Origin: Pseudomonas caspiana
GTDB taxonomy: Bacteria > Pseudomonadota > Gammaproteobacteria > Pseudomonadales > Pseudomonadaceae
Assembly: GCF_002158995.1 (NCBI RefSeq)
Contig: NZ_LOHF01000013.1
Location: 89,553-153,552, forward strand
Direction: 5' to 3'
DNA length: 64,000 nt
In this document: positions 44,304-53,172 of the stretch, piece by piece
Layout of the letters: each line of letters begins with the position of its first letter
Position numbering within the stretch: position 1 is the stretch's first letter
The notes under the pieces: generated by a model
The model's input: the letters and a program-made list of their open reading frames with translations, nothing else
The model's database searches: none
Told to the model about the DNA's origin: nothing
Made by a program: the position numbers and the translations under genes

Positions 44304-44735
44304 ATGAGCATCGTCAAAAAAGCATCGGCCCACTGGGAAGGCGACCTTAAGACTGGCATCGGCAGCATCTCCACTGAAACCGGCGTATTGCGCGAAGCGC
44401 CGTATGGCTTCAAGGCTCGCTTCGAAGGCGGCAAAGGCACCAACCCTGAAGAATTGATTGGCGCAGCACACGCGGGCTGCTTCTCCATGGCGCTGTCGAT
44501 GATTCTGGGCGGCGAAAACCTCACCGCTGAAAGCATCGACACGACTGCAGACGTCACCCTGGACCAGGTTGATGGCGGCTTCGCGATCACGGCCGTGCAC
44601 CTGACGCTGAAGGCCAAGGTGCCGGGCGCGACCCAAGAGCAGTTCGACAAACTGACCACTGCAGCCAAAGAAGGCTGCCCGGTATCGAAAGTCTTGAACG
44701 CCAAGATCACCCTGGACGCTACGCTGCTTAGCTGA
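44304..44735 (+). CDS. osmC: OsmC-family peroxiredoxin
   Basis: A 143-residue thiol peroxidase that reduces organic hydroperoxides. It has the two reactive cysteines in AHAGCFSMALS and EGCPVSKVL. GAGGAG precedes the ATG. The OsmC versus Ohr choice is by overall similarity (starts MSIVKKASAHWEGDLKTG, OsmC-like). Confidence 0.93.
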   Translation: MSIVKKASAHWEGDLKTGIGSISTETGVLREAPYGFKARFEGGKGTNPEELIGAAHAGCFSMALSMILGGENLTAESIDTTADVTLDQVDGGFAITAVHLTLKAKVPGATQEQFDKLTTAAKEGCPVSKVLNAKITLDATLLS

Positions 44736-44758
44736 TCAGTACAGGATAGATGATTGAC

Positions 44759-44833
44759 CTGTAGGAGCTGCCGAAGGCTGCGATAGCGGTGTCTCAGGAC
44801 GATCGTTATCGTGGCCTTCCGTCGCTCCTGCAG
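44759..44833. repeat. REP doublet, family C, degenerate right arm
   Basis: Left arm CTGTAGGAGCTGCCGAAGGC is intact. The right arm reads GGCCTTCCGTCGCTCCTGCAG, with several changes from the family. It lies between convergent osmC and the membrane-protein gene. Confidence 0.78.
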
Positions 44834-44855
44834 CGTCAGGCCAAGGTCAGTTTGT

Positions 44856-45515
44856 TTAACCTTCCACATCCAGCATCCAATGCCGACGTACCTTGCGACG
44901 ATGCCACGCTGAGTTGTACTGGCGGCTTTCTCGCGCTTGAGCAATAAGTTGGCAGCCGCCCTCCTCTGCAGTCCCCAGGGTGAACGCCCGACTTGCTCCA
45001 ATCGCATGTTTATCAGAGCCGTAGAAGGCGATCACGCGCACTTCCAGGCTGGAAAACACCCAGTCTTGCGCCGGTTTGTGACCTTGCATGGGAATCGAAT
45101 GAAGCAGGGCCAGGCGCTGAATGAGAGAGGCGAAAGAGCCAATGTGCGTGAAGTCGCCAGTGCCCAGTGGCCCCTGACGGGTGGCGTTGTGCAGGATCAG
45201 ATCCTGTTCGATTTCGCCTTTGCTTTCTTCGCGTATATCGGTGACGTCGCAGCACAGTTCGCCCTGATTGGTGTTGAGCACCAGAACGATCTGATTGATG
45301 AAGATGGGCTCGGCGCTCATGTTACTGATCAGGCACAGCGAGCCGATGCCTTTACCCGCGCCCCGGTTGATGATGATCCGCGGTCGACGCTGGCGGCGAT
45401 AATTGTTCAACAGCAGTTGTGCGTAGAGCACCCAGACAATCAGCGTACCGATGCTGATCAGGACCGTCAGGGCGTCCTTGTACTGGATAACCCATTGGAT
45501 GAAAGGTGCGTTCAT
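44856..45515 (-). CDS. Membrane-anchored protein of unknown function
   Basis: 219 residues that I do not recognise. An N-terminal transmembrane segment (about 14-37, ALTVLISIGTLIVWVLYAQL) is followed by a basic patch NNYRRQRRPR and a soluble, probably cytoplasmic, domain of about 170 residues. That domain includes SNMSAEPIFINQIVLVLN and other beta-rich stretches. The C-terminus is Trp/Arg-rich. It stands alone between osmC and DUF1161 copy 2. Confidence 0.75.
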   Translation of the reverse strand: MNAPFIQWVIQYKDALTVLISIGTLIVWVLYAQLLLNNYRRQRRPRIIINRGAGKGIGSLCLISNMSAEPIFINQIVLVLNTNQGELCCDVTDIREESKGEIEQDLILHNATRQGPLGTGDFTHIGSFASLIQRLALLHSIPMQGHKPAQDWVFSSLEVRVIAFYGSDKHAIGASRAFTLGTAEEGGCQLIAQARESRQYNSAWHRRKVRRHWMLDVEG

Positions 45516-45686
45516 ACATCGCTCAGTCAGTTAATCGTCAGGATGTGATGAGTCACTCATAAAGAAGTTCGGCTCGACTGACGAACGCCGAACTTGCTGG
45601 GACCGGACAATGTCTATGAAAAGGAGCGGCGCAGGCGCGGGAATCATTCTGGCGCGTGCTGCTCTCGGGGTATCGAGGAGTTGAGC

Positions 45687-45920
45687 ATGAACCGTTTTGC
45701 ATTAGCCGTATTGGGTCTCTCGCTGACCACCAGCGCCCTGGCCGCGCCCAAAGACTGTGAAGAGTTGAAAGCCGAAATCGAAGCCAAGATTCAGGCCAAC
45801 AATGTCAGCTCCTACACACTGGAAATCGTCGCCAAGGGCGATTCCCACGACCAGAACATGGTGGTCGGTACCTGTGCCAATGGCACGCGAGAAATCATTT
45901 ACCAGAAGAACGACCGCTGA
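45687..45920 (+). CDS. DUF1161 exported protein, copy 2
   Basis: A 77-residue paralogue of the protein at 42663, sharing CEELKAEI-AKIQA, SSYTLE and the second cysteine segment (VVGTCANG). Signal peptide about 1-20. The start is ATG 45687 with GAGGAG upstream; the longer frame from 45594 is rejected. Function unknown. Confidence 0.85.
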   Translation: MNRFALAVLGLSLTTSALAAPKDCEELKAEIEAKIQANNVSSYTLEIVAKGDSHDQNMVVGTCANGTREIIYQKNDR

Positions 45921-45923
45921 TCG

Positions 45924-46337
45924 TCAGATACAGGTAACGTGGTCCTGCTCGGCCAGAACTTTACGCTGGGCATCCAGCAGTTCGGCGGTCACATCGTTGG
46001 TCAGCGAGCGGACTTCGATCATGTAGCGCTGCCCTGCCTTGAAGTTCGCATAGTGCAGTTCGACGTAGCACGTCAGCTCGGTGTATTCATCACCCATGGC
46101 CGTAAAACCACCGTAGTGGATCTCATAGTCATAGCGTACCTGAAGCCGGTGGCTGCCCGGTGATATCTGGAAGTAGCGCCCGTCGTAGGTGGTCTTGCCG
46201 TCTACTTTGTCAGCCATGACCAGCTTGCCGGTCATAGTGCGCATATCGACCCAGGCTTGAGCAGGATCAACGGCTGGCATGGGGCCTGCGCAGCCAGCCA
46301 GAGTGGTCAGGGCTAAGAGCATCAGTAAAAGGCGCAT
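45924..46337 (-). CDS. Putative lipoprotein
   Basis: 137 residues with a lipoprotein signal ending LTTLAGC (Cys15) and a beta-rich mature part (GRYFQISPGSHRLQVRYDYE). The fold looks like a PEGA-type or immunoglobulin-like beta domain, but that is only an impression. It converges with DUF1161 copy 2 (3-bp gap) and is divergent from the metallopeptidase gene. Function unknown. Confidence 0.75.
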   Translation of the reverse strand: MRLLLMLLALTTLAGCAGPMPAVDPAQAWVDMRTMTGKLVMADKVDGKTTYDGRYFQISPGSHRLQVRYDYEIHYGGFTAMGDEYTELTCYVELHYANFKAGQRYMIEVRSLTNDVTAELLDAQRKVLAEQDHVTCI

Positions 46338-46428
46338 GGTCGGCTCGGCTCAGGAATCTCGATAGTAGTTGCGAAAGGCCGGTGCTGTCCGGCATAACGC
46401 GCCATGTATGCAACTTTAAAGGCTGTCC

Positions 46429-47493
46429 ATGCCGAGTCTCAACGTTTTACGCCTTTGGCGCAGTTGGCCATTGATGGCTGTCTTGCTATTGAACGGCTGC
46501 TCGAGCATTACCTATTACGACCAGTTGGTGAGCGGCCAGTTTCAGTTGTTGCGGGCTCGTGAGCCGGTTGAAGACGTGATCGCTGATCAGAGCCGCGACC
46601 CGAAACTTCGCCAGCGTCTGGCTCTGTCCCAGCTAGCACGTGACTTTGCCAGCACCCGCCTGCACCTTCCCGACAATAAGAGCTATCGACTGTATGCCGA
46701 TCTTGGTCGGCCGTACGTGGTCTGGAATGTGTTCGCGACGGATGAGTTCTCCCTTGAACCGATCACCCATTGCTTCCCCATCGCCGGTTGTGTCGCTTAT
46801 CGCGGCTACTACACCGTAGGAGGCGCGAGGGGCGCGGCGGCGTTACAGCGTCTGCAAGGCAAAGACGTATACGTAAGCGGCGTCGAGGCTTATTCCACCC
46901 TGGGCTGGTTCAACGATCCGATTCTGAGTTCAATGATGAATTGGGATGATGAGCGCCTTGCGACGCTGATCTTCCATGAGTTGGCGCATCAGCGTTTTTA
47001 TGTGAAAGATGACACTGAGTTCAATGAGTCCTACGCAAGCTTTGTCGAGCAGGAAGGAACCCGACAATGGCGCGCCGCACGTGGCCTTGATCCGCAGCGT
47101 AAAACGCAGACCCAACAGCGGGACGAACTGACCCGGCTGGTGCTGGCGACCCGGGAGCGTTTGAAACAGCTGTACCGCCAACCTTTGAATGTTGAGCAGA
47201 TGCGCGAGCGCAAGGCGGCGGAGTTCGAAAGGCTACGCAGCGACTATCGCGTGCTGCGCGATCAGCAATGGTCAGGGGATAAGCGTTACGACGCCTGGAT
47301 CAACGCACCGATGAACAATGCCCGGTTGCTGCCCTTTGGGCTTTACGATCAGTGGGTGCCAGCATTTGAAGTGCTGTTCAAAAACGTGAACGGCGACTGG
47401 CAGGCGTTTTATGCGCAGGTTGAGCGCTTGGGCGCATTGCCGATCGCGCAGCGCAGGGCTGAGTTGCAGCGGCTGGCGGGTGGATCCCAATGA
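46429..47493 (+). CDS. Predicted aminopeptidase, lipoprotein (PF10023-type)
   Basis: A 354-residue protein with a lipoprotein signal (LLLNGCSS) and a zinc-peptidase motif HELAH (His183, Glu184, His187), followed by a downstream acidic segment (FNESYASFVEQEG, candidate third ligand Glu200). This pattern matches the family annotated as predicted aminopeptidases. The long helical C-terminal half is rich in Arg, Gln and Leu. Likely acts in the periplasm, membrane-tethered; substrate unknown. Confidence 0.85.
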   Translation: MPSLNVLRLWRSWPLMAVLLLNGCSSITYYDQLVSGQFQLLRAREPVEDVIADQSRDPKLRQRLALSQLARDFASTRLHLPDNKSYRLYADLGRPYVVWNVFATDEFSLEPITHCFPIAGCVAYRGYYTVGGARGAAALQRLQGKDVYVSGVEAYSTLGWFNDPILSSMMNWDDERLATLIFHELAHQRFYVKDDTEFNESYASFVEQEGTRQWRAARGLDPQRKTQTQQRDELTRLVLATRERLKQLYRQPLNVEQMRERKAAEFERLRSDYRVLRDQQWSGDKRYDAWINAPMNNARLLPFGLYDQWVPAFEVLFKNVNGDWQAFYAQVERLGALPIAQRRAELQRLAGGSQ

Positions 47494-47513
47494 GGTATTT
47501 GGCAGCATTGAGC

Positions 47514-47600
47514 CTGTAGGAGCTCACCGAGGTTACGAGGCCAGCGATAGCGGCGTGTCAGACATACCGCCATCGCTGCCTCGCATTGCTCGTGAGCTCA
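47514..47600. repeat. REP doublet, family D, diverged
   Basis: CTGTAGGAGCTCACCGAGGT..ATCGCTGCCTCGCATTGCTCGTGAGCTCA (arms shortened here). Both arms have more changes than other copies. It lies at the 3' ends of the convergent peptidase and cytochrome genes, at the apparent synteny junction. Confidence 0.8.
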
Positions 47601-47620
47601 GAAAATGATAGGTGCGTCTT

Positions 47621-48043
47621 TTATTTCAACCCCGACATCTTCTGAATTGCACCCTTGAGCTCGTCATCGGTGCAATCGCCGCAGGTGCCTTTGGCAGGCA
47701 TGGCGTTGAGGCCGGTGATTGCCTTGGCCAGCAGGCCATCAAGGCCGCCCTGGTGATCGGCGCGTTCTTTCCAGGCGGCGGTATCACCGATCTTCGGCGC
47801 ATTCAGCAAACCCACGCCGTGGCAGGCGTTACAGTGTTCGGCAATGATGTCGTCAGGGCTTTTGGCCGCACCACCGCCGGTGGAGGCGACGACTTCCATA
47901 CCTGCGCATTCCTTGCCCTGAATACAGACCTGGCCGACCGGCTCGAGCCGTTTGGCGATCTCGTCATTGGTTGCTGCCTGAGCGTTGAGCGCCCAAAAAG
48001 CCAATGCGGCAGCAACGGCCAGAATCTTATTAGTCAGGTTCAC
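47621..48043 (-). CDS. cycB: Cytochrome c5
   Basis: A 140-residue periplasmic monohaem c-type cytochrome: signal peptide (about 1-22), then the haem motif CNACH and a downstream axial Met in the NAMPAKG segment. An additional CGDC pair is near the C-terminus, as in cytochrome c5. The GTG at 48043 is chosen because GAGGG lies 7 nt upstream; the frame continues to 48133 without support. The symbol follows PAO1 PA5300 (from memory). Confidence 0.92.
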   Translation of the reverse strand: MNLTNKILAVAAALAFWALNAQAATNDEIAKRLEPVGQVCIQGKECAGMEVVASTGGGAAKSPDDIIAEHCNACHGVGLLNAPKIGDTAAWKERADHQGGLDGLLAKAITGLNAMPAKGTCGDCTDDELKGAIQKMSGLK

Positions 48044-48216
48044 GCTCACACCCTCATGGTGACTATTCACGCTCGCCTGCCACGGTTTAGCAGGCGGCGA
48101 AAGTATAGCTCCTCGCCTGAGAGTCCGAAACAACCCTGCAATCAGAAAGGTTATTATTCGACGCTCGACGTTCGGGGGATGTGCTTGCTGCGGCCCGTGT
48201 TTTCCGGGCCGTTGGC

Positions 48217-48765
48217 TTAGAAATTGGCCGGGGTGGCTGCGCTGATTAGTCGCGCCGGGACGTCAAACGGGTTGCGAAAGCGATGGGGTTTGCTGCTCTC
48301 GAAGTAGTAGCTGTCGCCCTCTTCAAGTATGTAGGTATCGAGACCGACCACAAGCTCCAGTCGGCCCTCGACCAGAATGCCCGTCTCTTCTCCCTCGTGA
48401 ACCAGCATTTCGTCACCGGTATCTGCACCGGGCGGATAAATTTCGTTGAGGAATGCAATCGCACGGCTCGGGTGAGCTTTGCCCACCAGCTTCATGGTCA
48501 CCGCACCGTCGGAGATATCAATCAGCTCGCTGGCCTTGTAAACCACTTGGGTCGGGTTCTGCTGCTCAAGTTCTTCTGAGAAGAACTCCACCATGGACAT
48601 GGGAATCCCGCCGAGCACTTTCCGGAGTGAACTGATCGATGGGCTGACGCTGTTTTTCTCGATCATGGAAATGGTGCTGTTGGTCACGCCTGCTCGTTTG
48701 GCAAGTTCGCGCTGGGACAGGCCCTTGAGTTTACGAATGGATTGCAGTCGTTCACCGACGTCCAA
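48217..48765 (-). CDS. pauR: XRE-cupin regulator of polyamine catabolism PauR
   Basis: A 182-residue repressor: N-terminal XRE helix-turn-helix (LKGLSQRELAKRAGVTNSTI near 15-35) and a C-terminal cupin domain (about 110-180, EMLVHEGEETGILVEGRLEL). The start is TTG at 48765, where AGGAGG lies 9 nt upstream; the in-frame ATG 17 codons earlier lacks a site and would lengthen the protein beyond the family. In P. aeruginosa PauR represses the pau polyamine genes. It sits beside dadX here and within 12 kb of a PauB-like oxidase and KauB. Confidence 0.9.
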   Translation of the reverse strand: MDVGERLQSIRKLKGLSQRELAKRAGVTNSTISMIEKNSVSPSISSLRKVLGGIPMSMVEFFSEELEQQNPTQVVYKASELIDISDGAVTMKLVGKAHPSRAIAFLNEIYPPGADTGDEMLVHEGEETGILVEGRLELVVGLDTYILEEGDSYYFESSKPHRFRNPFDVPARLISAATPANF

Positions 48766-48774
48766 TGCGGCAGT

Positions 48775-48780
48775 CCTCCT
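48775..48780 (-). promoter_or_regulatory. Strong Shine-Dalgarno deciding the pauR TTG start
   Basis: AGGAGG on the minus strand, 9 nt before TTG 48765. Confidence 0.8.
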
Positions 48781-48912
48781 AGATAGATCAGGCAAGGTCG
48801 AGTTGAGCGCCATCATGGCAATAGCGTTCAGTATTTACAACACTTGGACTGGTTACGGAATATCAAGGGATCTGGCTGGCAAGCGGTGCGGTGTTACGCG
48901 GCAACATTACCT

Positions 48913-49001
48913 CTGTAGGCGTGCACGAGCACCGCGGGGCTGCGATGGCGGAGTTTCAGGCAGCCCGCTTTCGCTGCCTCGCGGTGCTCGCGAGCTCCTA
49001 C
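48913..49001. repeat. REP doublet, family D
   Basis: CTGTAGGCGTGCACGAGCAC..GCGATGGCGGAGTTTCAGGC..CTGCCTCGCGGTGCTCGCGA..GCTCCTA. It lies between dadX and pauR, which read in the same direction. Confidence 0.87.
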
Positions 49002-49031
49002 CGAAAAAGAAGCTCGATTCAGAGAATTATC

Positions 49032-50102
49032 CTAGTTCTGATAAACCCTTGGCACCCGGCGCAGATTGCAAAAGATGCGATACGGAATGGTGCCTGCGCG
49101 AGTCGCCACGTCGCTGGCCAGGACGTTCTTGCCCCAGAGCTCGACCCGGCTGCCCAAGCCTGCGGCTGGCAGATGGCTGAGGTCGACGCACAGCATGTCC
49201 ATCGACACTCGGCCCAGCAGTTGACTCGGCTGACCGTCGATCAGGACTGGCGTGCCTGTAGGCGCTTCGCGAGGATAACCATCGGCATAACCCATGGCCA
49301 CCACGCCAACGCGGCTGGCGCGTTCGGTGATGAATGTCGCGCCGTAACCTACCGGCTCGCCCGCAGGCAATTCGCGTACGCAGATCACTTTTGATTCCAG
49401 CGTCATCACCGGTTTCAGCTGATCAGCCACCGCTTGCGGCCGATCGAATGGCGTGGCGCCGTAGAGCATGATGCCCGGTCGTACCCAATCACTGGGAACA
49501 TCCGGCCAGCCCATGACTGCAGGGGAATTGCGCAGGCTGATTTCGGCGCTGATGCCCTGGCGGGCGGCTTCGAATACCGCGACTTGCTCGGCGCTGGACG
49601 GGCAGTCCAGTTCGTCGGCGCGGGCGAAGTGGCTCATGAGGATGATTTTCGCCACTTTGCCGCTGGATTGAAGGCGTTGATAAGCCGCTTGAAAATCCTG
49701 GGGATGCAAGCCAACGCGATGCATGCCTGAATCGAGCTTGAGCCAGACAGTCAATGGTTTGTGCAGACGGGCCTGTTCAATGGCTTCCAGCTGCCATAGC
49801 GAATGCACCACGCACCAGAAATCGTGCTCGACGATCAGGTCCAGTTCATCGGCTTCGAAGAAGCCTTCCAGCAGCAGAACCGGTGCACGGATACCGGCAG
49901 CGCGTAACTCCAGCGCCTCTTCAATGCAGGCCACGGCGAAACCATTGGCCTCGGACTCAAGTGCCTGGGCGACTTGCACAGCGCCATGTCCGTAGGCGTC
50001 GGCCTTGATCACCGCCAGTGCTTTCGCGCCGGTGGTTTCCCGGGCGAGGCGGTAGTTATGACGCAGGGCTTGAAGATCGATAATCGCGCGAGCTGGACGC
50101 AT
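49032..50102 (-). CDS. dadX: Alanine racemase, catabolic (DadX)
   Basis: PLP enzyme interconverting L- and D-alanine; with DadA it lets the cell burn L-alanine. Its 356 residues have the PLP lysine Lys33 in [11 protein letters not shown] and the catalytic Tyr region [25 protein letters not shown]. Third gene of dadA-ridA-dadX, which supports the catabolic rather than the biosynthetic Alr. A family C REP separates it from ridA. Confidence 0.95.
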   Translation of the reverse strand: MRPARAIIDLQALRHNYRLARETTGAKALAVIKADAYGHGAVQVAQALESEANGFAVACIEEALELRAAGIRAPVLLLEGFFEADELDLIVEHDFWCVVHSLWQLEAIEQARLHKPLTVWLKLDSGMHRVGLHPQDFQAAYQRLQSSGKVAKIILMSHFARADELDCPSSAEQVAVFEAARQGISAEISLRNSPAVMGWPDVPSDWVRPGIMLYGATPFDRPQAVADQLKPVMTLESKVICVRELPAGEPVGYGATFITERASRVGVVAMGYADGYPREAPTGTPVLIDGQPSQLLGRVSMDMLCVDLSHLPAAGLGSRVELWGKNVLASDVATRAGTIPYRIFCNLRRVPRVYQN

Positions 50103-50131
50103 GTTGGGATTCTGACGGCAAAGGAATAGAA

Positions 50132-50215
50132 CTGTAGGAGCTGCCGAAGGCTGCGAAGGGTCTTGGTCGCTGAGGTGACGTCAAGAGTGTTCGCAGCCTT
50201 CGGCAGCTCCTACAG
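50132..50215. repeat. REP doublet, family C
   Basis: CTGTAGGAGCTGCCGAAGGC..GCAGCCTTCGGCAGCTCCTA with centre GGTCTTGGTCGCTGAGGTGA. It is located inside the dad operon between ridA and dadX. Confidence 0.9.
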
Positions 50216-50226
50216 GGGATACGTTG

Positions 50227-50580
50227 TTAAGGAAGCGCTGCCACAACCGACAGCTCAACCAGTATTTCCGGTTCGCATAGCTTTGCTTCGACAGTTGCAC
50301 GCGCGGGCGCGACGCCTTTCGGCAGCCATTTGTCCCAGACGCTGTTCATTCCGGCAAAGTGGGCGTCGATGTCTTTCAGGTAAATGGTCACTGACAGGAT
50401 GCGGCTTTTGTCGGTACCGGCCAATTCCAGCAAGCGCTCAATGCTGTGAAGGGTCTCGCGGGTTTGTTGCTCGATCCCGGCGGCCATGTCGTCACCGACC
50501 TGGCCTGCAAGGTACACAGTGCCGTTATGGACGACGATCTGGCTCATGCGCTCATTGGTGAGCTGGCGCTGGATGGACAT
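50227..50580 (-). CDS. ridA: RidA-family enamine/imine deaminase
   Basis: A 117-residue RidA/YjgF protein that hydrolyses reactive enamine/imine intermediates. It has the conserved [12 protein letters not shown] and the substrate-binding Arg in [10 protein letters not shown]. The ATG at 50580 overlaps the end of dadA by 29 bp; the frame to 50658 is rejected. Imines are the direct product of amino-acid dehydrogenation, and RidA also clears 2-aminoacrylate, which damages PLP enzymes such as DadX. The neighbours thus explain the gene. Confidence 0.93.
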   Translation of the reverse strand: MSIQRQLTNERMSQIVVHNGTVYLAGQVGDDMAAGIEQQTRETLHSIERLLELAGTDKSRILSVTIYLKDIDAHFAGMNSVWDKWLPKGVAPARATVEAKLCEPEILVELSVVAALP

Positions 50581-51853
50581 TTTTTGCGATCTCCCTGGTG
50601 CTGCCGTAACGAGAAATATCAAGGCCTTCGGCGCTGATCTGAGGTTTCTGGCGAGCAATCAGGTCCGCCAGCAAACGACCCGAACCGCAGGCCATGGTCC
50701 AGCCCAATGTACCGTGGCCGGTATTGAGGAACAGGTTACGGTACGGCGTGGCACCGACAATCGGCGTGCCGTCCGGCGTGGTCGGACGCAAGCCGGTCCA
50801 GAAACTGGCCTGGCTCAAGTCACCGCCGCGAGGATAAAGATCGTTGACGATCATCTCCAGTGTTTCCCGTCGACGCGGGTTCAGCGACAGGTCAAAACCG
50901 GCAATCTCGGCCATGCCGCCGACCCGGATACGGTTATCAAAACGGGTAATCGCCACCTTGAATGTCTCATCGAGAATGGTCGATGTCGGGGCCATCGCCG
51001 GGTCGGTGATCGGCACCGTCAGCGAATAACCTTTGAGCGGATACACCGGAGCCTTGATGCCCAGTGGCTTGAGCAACTGCGGCGAGTAGCTGCCGAGTGC
51101 CAGGACGTAACGGTCTGCCGTTTCCAGCTTGCCGTCGATCCACACACCATTGATGCGGTCGCCAGCGAAATCAATGCGTTCGATGGACTGGTTGTAACGG
51201 AACTCAACGCCCAATTGCACAGCCATCTCGGCCAGGCGAGTGGTAAACATCTGGCAATCGCCAGTTTGGTCGTTGGGTAGTCGCAGGGCACCCGCGAGGA
51301 TATTGGTGACGCCTGCCAAAGCCGGTTCAACCCGGGCAATATCGTCGCGGTTCAAAAGCTCGAATGGCACGCCGGATTGCTCAAGTACGGCAATGTCCTT
51401 GGCGGCGTTGTCCAGTTGCTCCTGAGTGCGGAACAGCTGAGTCGTGCCCAGTGTGCGGCCTTCGTAAGCGATACCGGTTTCAGCACGCAATTCGTCCAGA
51501 CAATCACGGCTGTATTCGGACAGGCGAACCATGCGTTCTTTATTGACCGCATAACGGTTGGCCGTGCAGTTGCGCAGCATTTGCGCCATCCACAGGTACT
51601 GGTCGATATCGGCAGTGGCTTTGATCGCCAGTGGCGCGTGGCGCTGAAGCAGCCACTTGATCGCTTTGAGCGGCACACCGGGCGCAGCCCAAGGCGATGC
51701 ATAACCCGGCGAAACCTGGCCTGCGTTAGCAAAGCTGGTTTCCATGGCCACCGCTGGCTGGCGATCCACGACCGTAACCTGCATGCCTGCCCGTGCCAGA
51801 TAATAGGCACTGGTCGTGCCGATCACACCACTACCAAGGACCAGAACGCGCAT
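50552..51853 (-). CDS. dadA: D-amino acid dehydrogenase small subunit DadA
   Basis: Membrane-associated FAD/Fe-S-type dehydrogenase that oxidises D-alanine and other D-amino acids, passing electrons to the respiratory chain. The protein has 433 residues. The dinucleotide-binding motif [17 protein letters not shown] begins at residue 7, and the DAO fold C-terminus is [19 protein letters not shown] lies 8 nt before the ATG. First gene of the dad operon, divergent from lrp. Confidence 0.97.
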   Translation of the reverse strand: MRVLVLGSGVIGTTSAYYLARAGMQVTVVDRQPAVAMETSFANAGQVSPGYASPWAAPGVPLKAIKWLLQRHAPLAIKATADIDQYLWMAQMLRNCTANRYAVNKERMVRLSEYSRDCLDELRAETGIAYEGRTLGTTQLFRTQEQLDNAAKDIAVLEQSGVPFELLNRDDIARVEPALAGVTNILAGALRLPNDQTGDCQMFTTRLAEMAVQLGVEFRYNQSIERIDFAGDRINGVWIDGKLETADRYVLALGSYSPQLLKPLGIKAPVYPLKGYSLTVPITDPAMAPTSTILDETFKVAITRFDNRIRVGGMAEIAGFDLSLNPRRRETLEMIVNDLYPRGGDLSQASFWTGLRPTTPDGTPIVGATPYRNLFLNTGHGTLGWTMACGSGRLLADLIARQKPQISAEGLDISRYGSTREIAKNVHPAPAHQ

Positions 51854-52011
51854 GTCGATTTACCTCATCGCGGATATCCGCTGACGTTTTGAAGTTTTAA
51901 GCAAGGATGTGGGCAGTATATGCAGCTCCGAGCAGTGCTTTTCACTGTATAAGCGCCTATATTTGGCGGGATTTCCCGGCAAAGAAGCCTTTGGTAGAGG
52001 GGGTTTTACCC

Positions 52012-52500
52012 ATGCGTACCCAAACCCAGTCAAAACGTGAACTGGACAAGATCGACCGCAACATCCTGCGCATCCTTCAAGCCGATGGCCGAATCTCCTT
52101 CACCGAGCTGGGCGAGCGCGTCGGTTTGTCTACAACGCCCTGCACAGAGCGGGTCCGTCGGCTGGAGCGCGAAGGCATCATCATGGGTTACAACGCCCGC
52201 CTGAATCCGCAAAGTCTCAAGGCTAGCCTATTGGTGTTCGTCGAGATCAGTCTGGATTACAAGTCTGGCGACACCTTCGAAGAGTTCCGCCGCGCCGTGC
52301 TGAAACTGCCCCACGTGCTGGAGTGCCACCTGGTCTCGGGCGACTTCGATTACCTGGTCAAAGCGCGCATCTCGGAAATGGCCTCGTACCGCAAATTGCT
52401 GGGCGACATCCTGCTCAAACTGCCCCACGTGCGGGAGTCCAAGAGCTATATCGTGATGGAAGAGGTGAAAGAGAGCCTGAATCTGCCGATTGCGGATTGA
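52012..52500 (+). CDS. lrp: Lrp/AsnC-family regulator of the dad operon
   Basis: 162 residues: N-terminal HTH (LDKIDRNILRILQADGRISF, then GERVGLSTTPCTERVRRLE) and a C-terminal RAM effector-binding domain. Divergent from dadA across a 158-bp gap; in P. aeruginosa the matching regulator (DadR/Lrp) activates dadAX with L-alanine. ATG 52012 is used; a longer frame to 51907 lacks family similarity. Confidence 0.94.
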   Translation: MRTQTQSKRELDKIDRNILRILQADGRISFTELGERVGLSTTPCTERVRRLEREGIIMGYNARLNPQSLKASLLVFVEISLDYKSGDTFEEFRRAVLKLPHVLECHLVSGDFDYLVKARISEMASYRKLLGDILLKLPHVRESKSYIVMEEVKESLNLPIAD

Positions 52501-52551
52501 GTCGGGTATCTGTGGATTTCTTGTCGGAGATTCTATGTTTGCCCGCAATCT

Positions 52552-52648
52552 GACGTGGGACCGGCTTTAGCCGGGAAGAGGCCAGTACATTCAACAAATA
52601 TAGGGAGTCTGTAATACTGCTTTCCCGGCTAAAGCCGGTCCCACGCCA
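52552..52648. repeat. REP doublet, family B
   Basis: GACGTGGGACCGGCTTTAGC..GCTAAAGCCGGTCCCACGCC around a longer AT-rich centre. It lies between convergent lrp and the cysteine-cluster gene. Confidence 0.88.
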
Positions 52649-52675
52649 TCAGTACAGTTGAGTCTCGTCCAGCGT

Positions 52676-53029
52676 CTAAACCAACACCTGCCGCGTCGAC
52701 GCCATGTATTCATGAATCTGCTTTTCAACCCGCGGATGAATCATCTCCACCGGCCTGCGTCCATTGGGGCATGGCAGGGTCGGCGTGGTGCCGAACAGGC
52801 GGCAGATCAGCGGGCGCTCGTCATAGACCGTGCAGCCATTGGGGCCAAGGTGCACACAGTTGAGTTCGTCCATGGCCGCATCCTGCTCGGCCGCCGTCTT
52901 GCGCGGCAGCCGGGACATTTCCTCTGGCGAGGTCGTCACAGGACCACAGCAGTCGTGACAGCCAGGGACGCATTCGAAAGAAGGGATCTGCTGGCGTAAC
53001 GCACGAATTTTCTGACTGTTGCAGCTCAT
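52676..53029 (-). CDS. YkgJ-family cysteine-cluster protein
   Basis: A 117-residue protein with the family pattern of clustered cysteines: FECVPGCHDCCGPV near residue 19, then CVHLGPNGCTVYDERPLICRLFG. These probably bind a metal or Fe-S cluster (PF03692). Biological role not established. Confidence 0.88.
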   Translation of the reverse strand: MSCNSQKIRALRQQIPSFECVPGCHDCCGPVTTSPEEMSRLPRKTAAEQDAAMDELNCVHLGPNGCTVYDERPLICRLFGTTPTLPCPNGRRPVEMIHPRVEKQIHEYMASTRQVLV

Positions 53030-53172
53030 TGAAACTTACCCGCTATGAATGGGCGTGATTTTGCCTCAGTCCGGCTGTTCAAGACAGCACCGTCTGGATC
53101 GTGCCTTGCCCGTCGCTAAACCAGCGGCTTATCCTCGGAGATGTTTTCAAATAACACCAACGGGATTACGCC

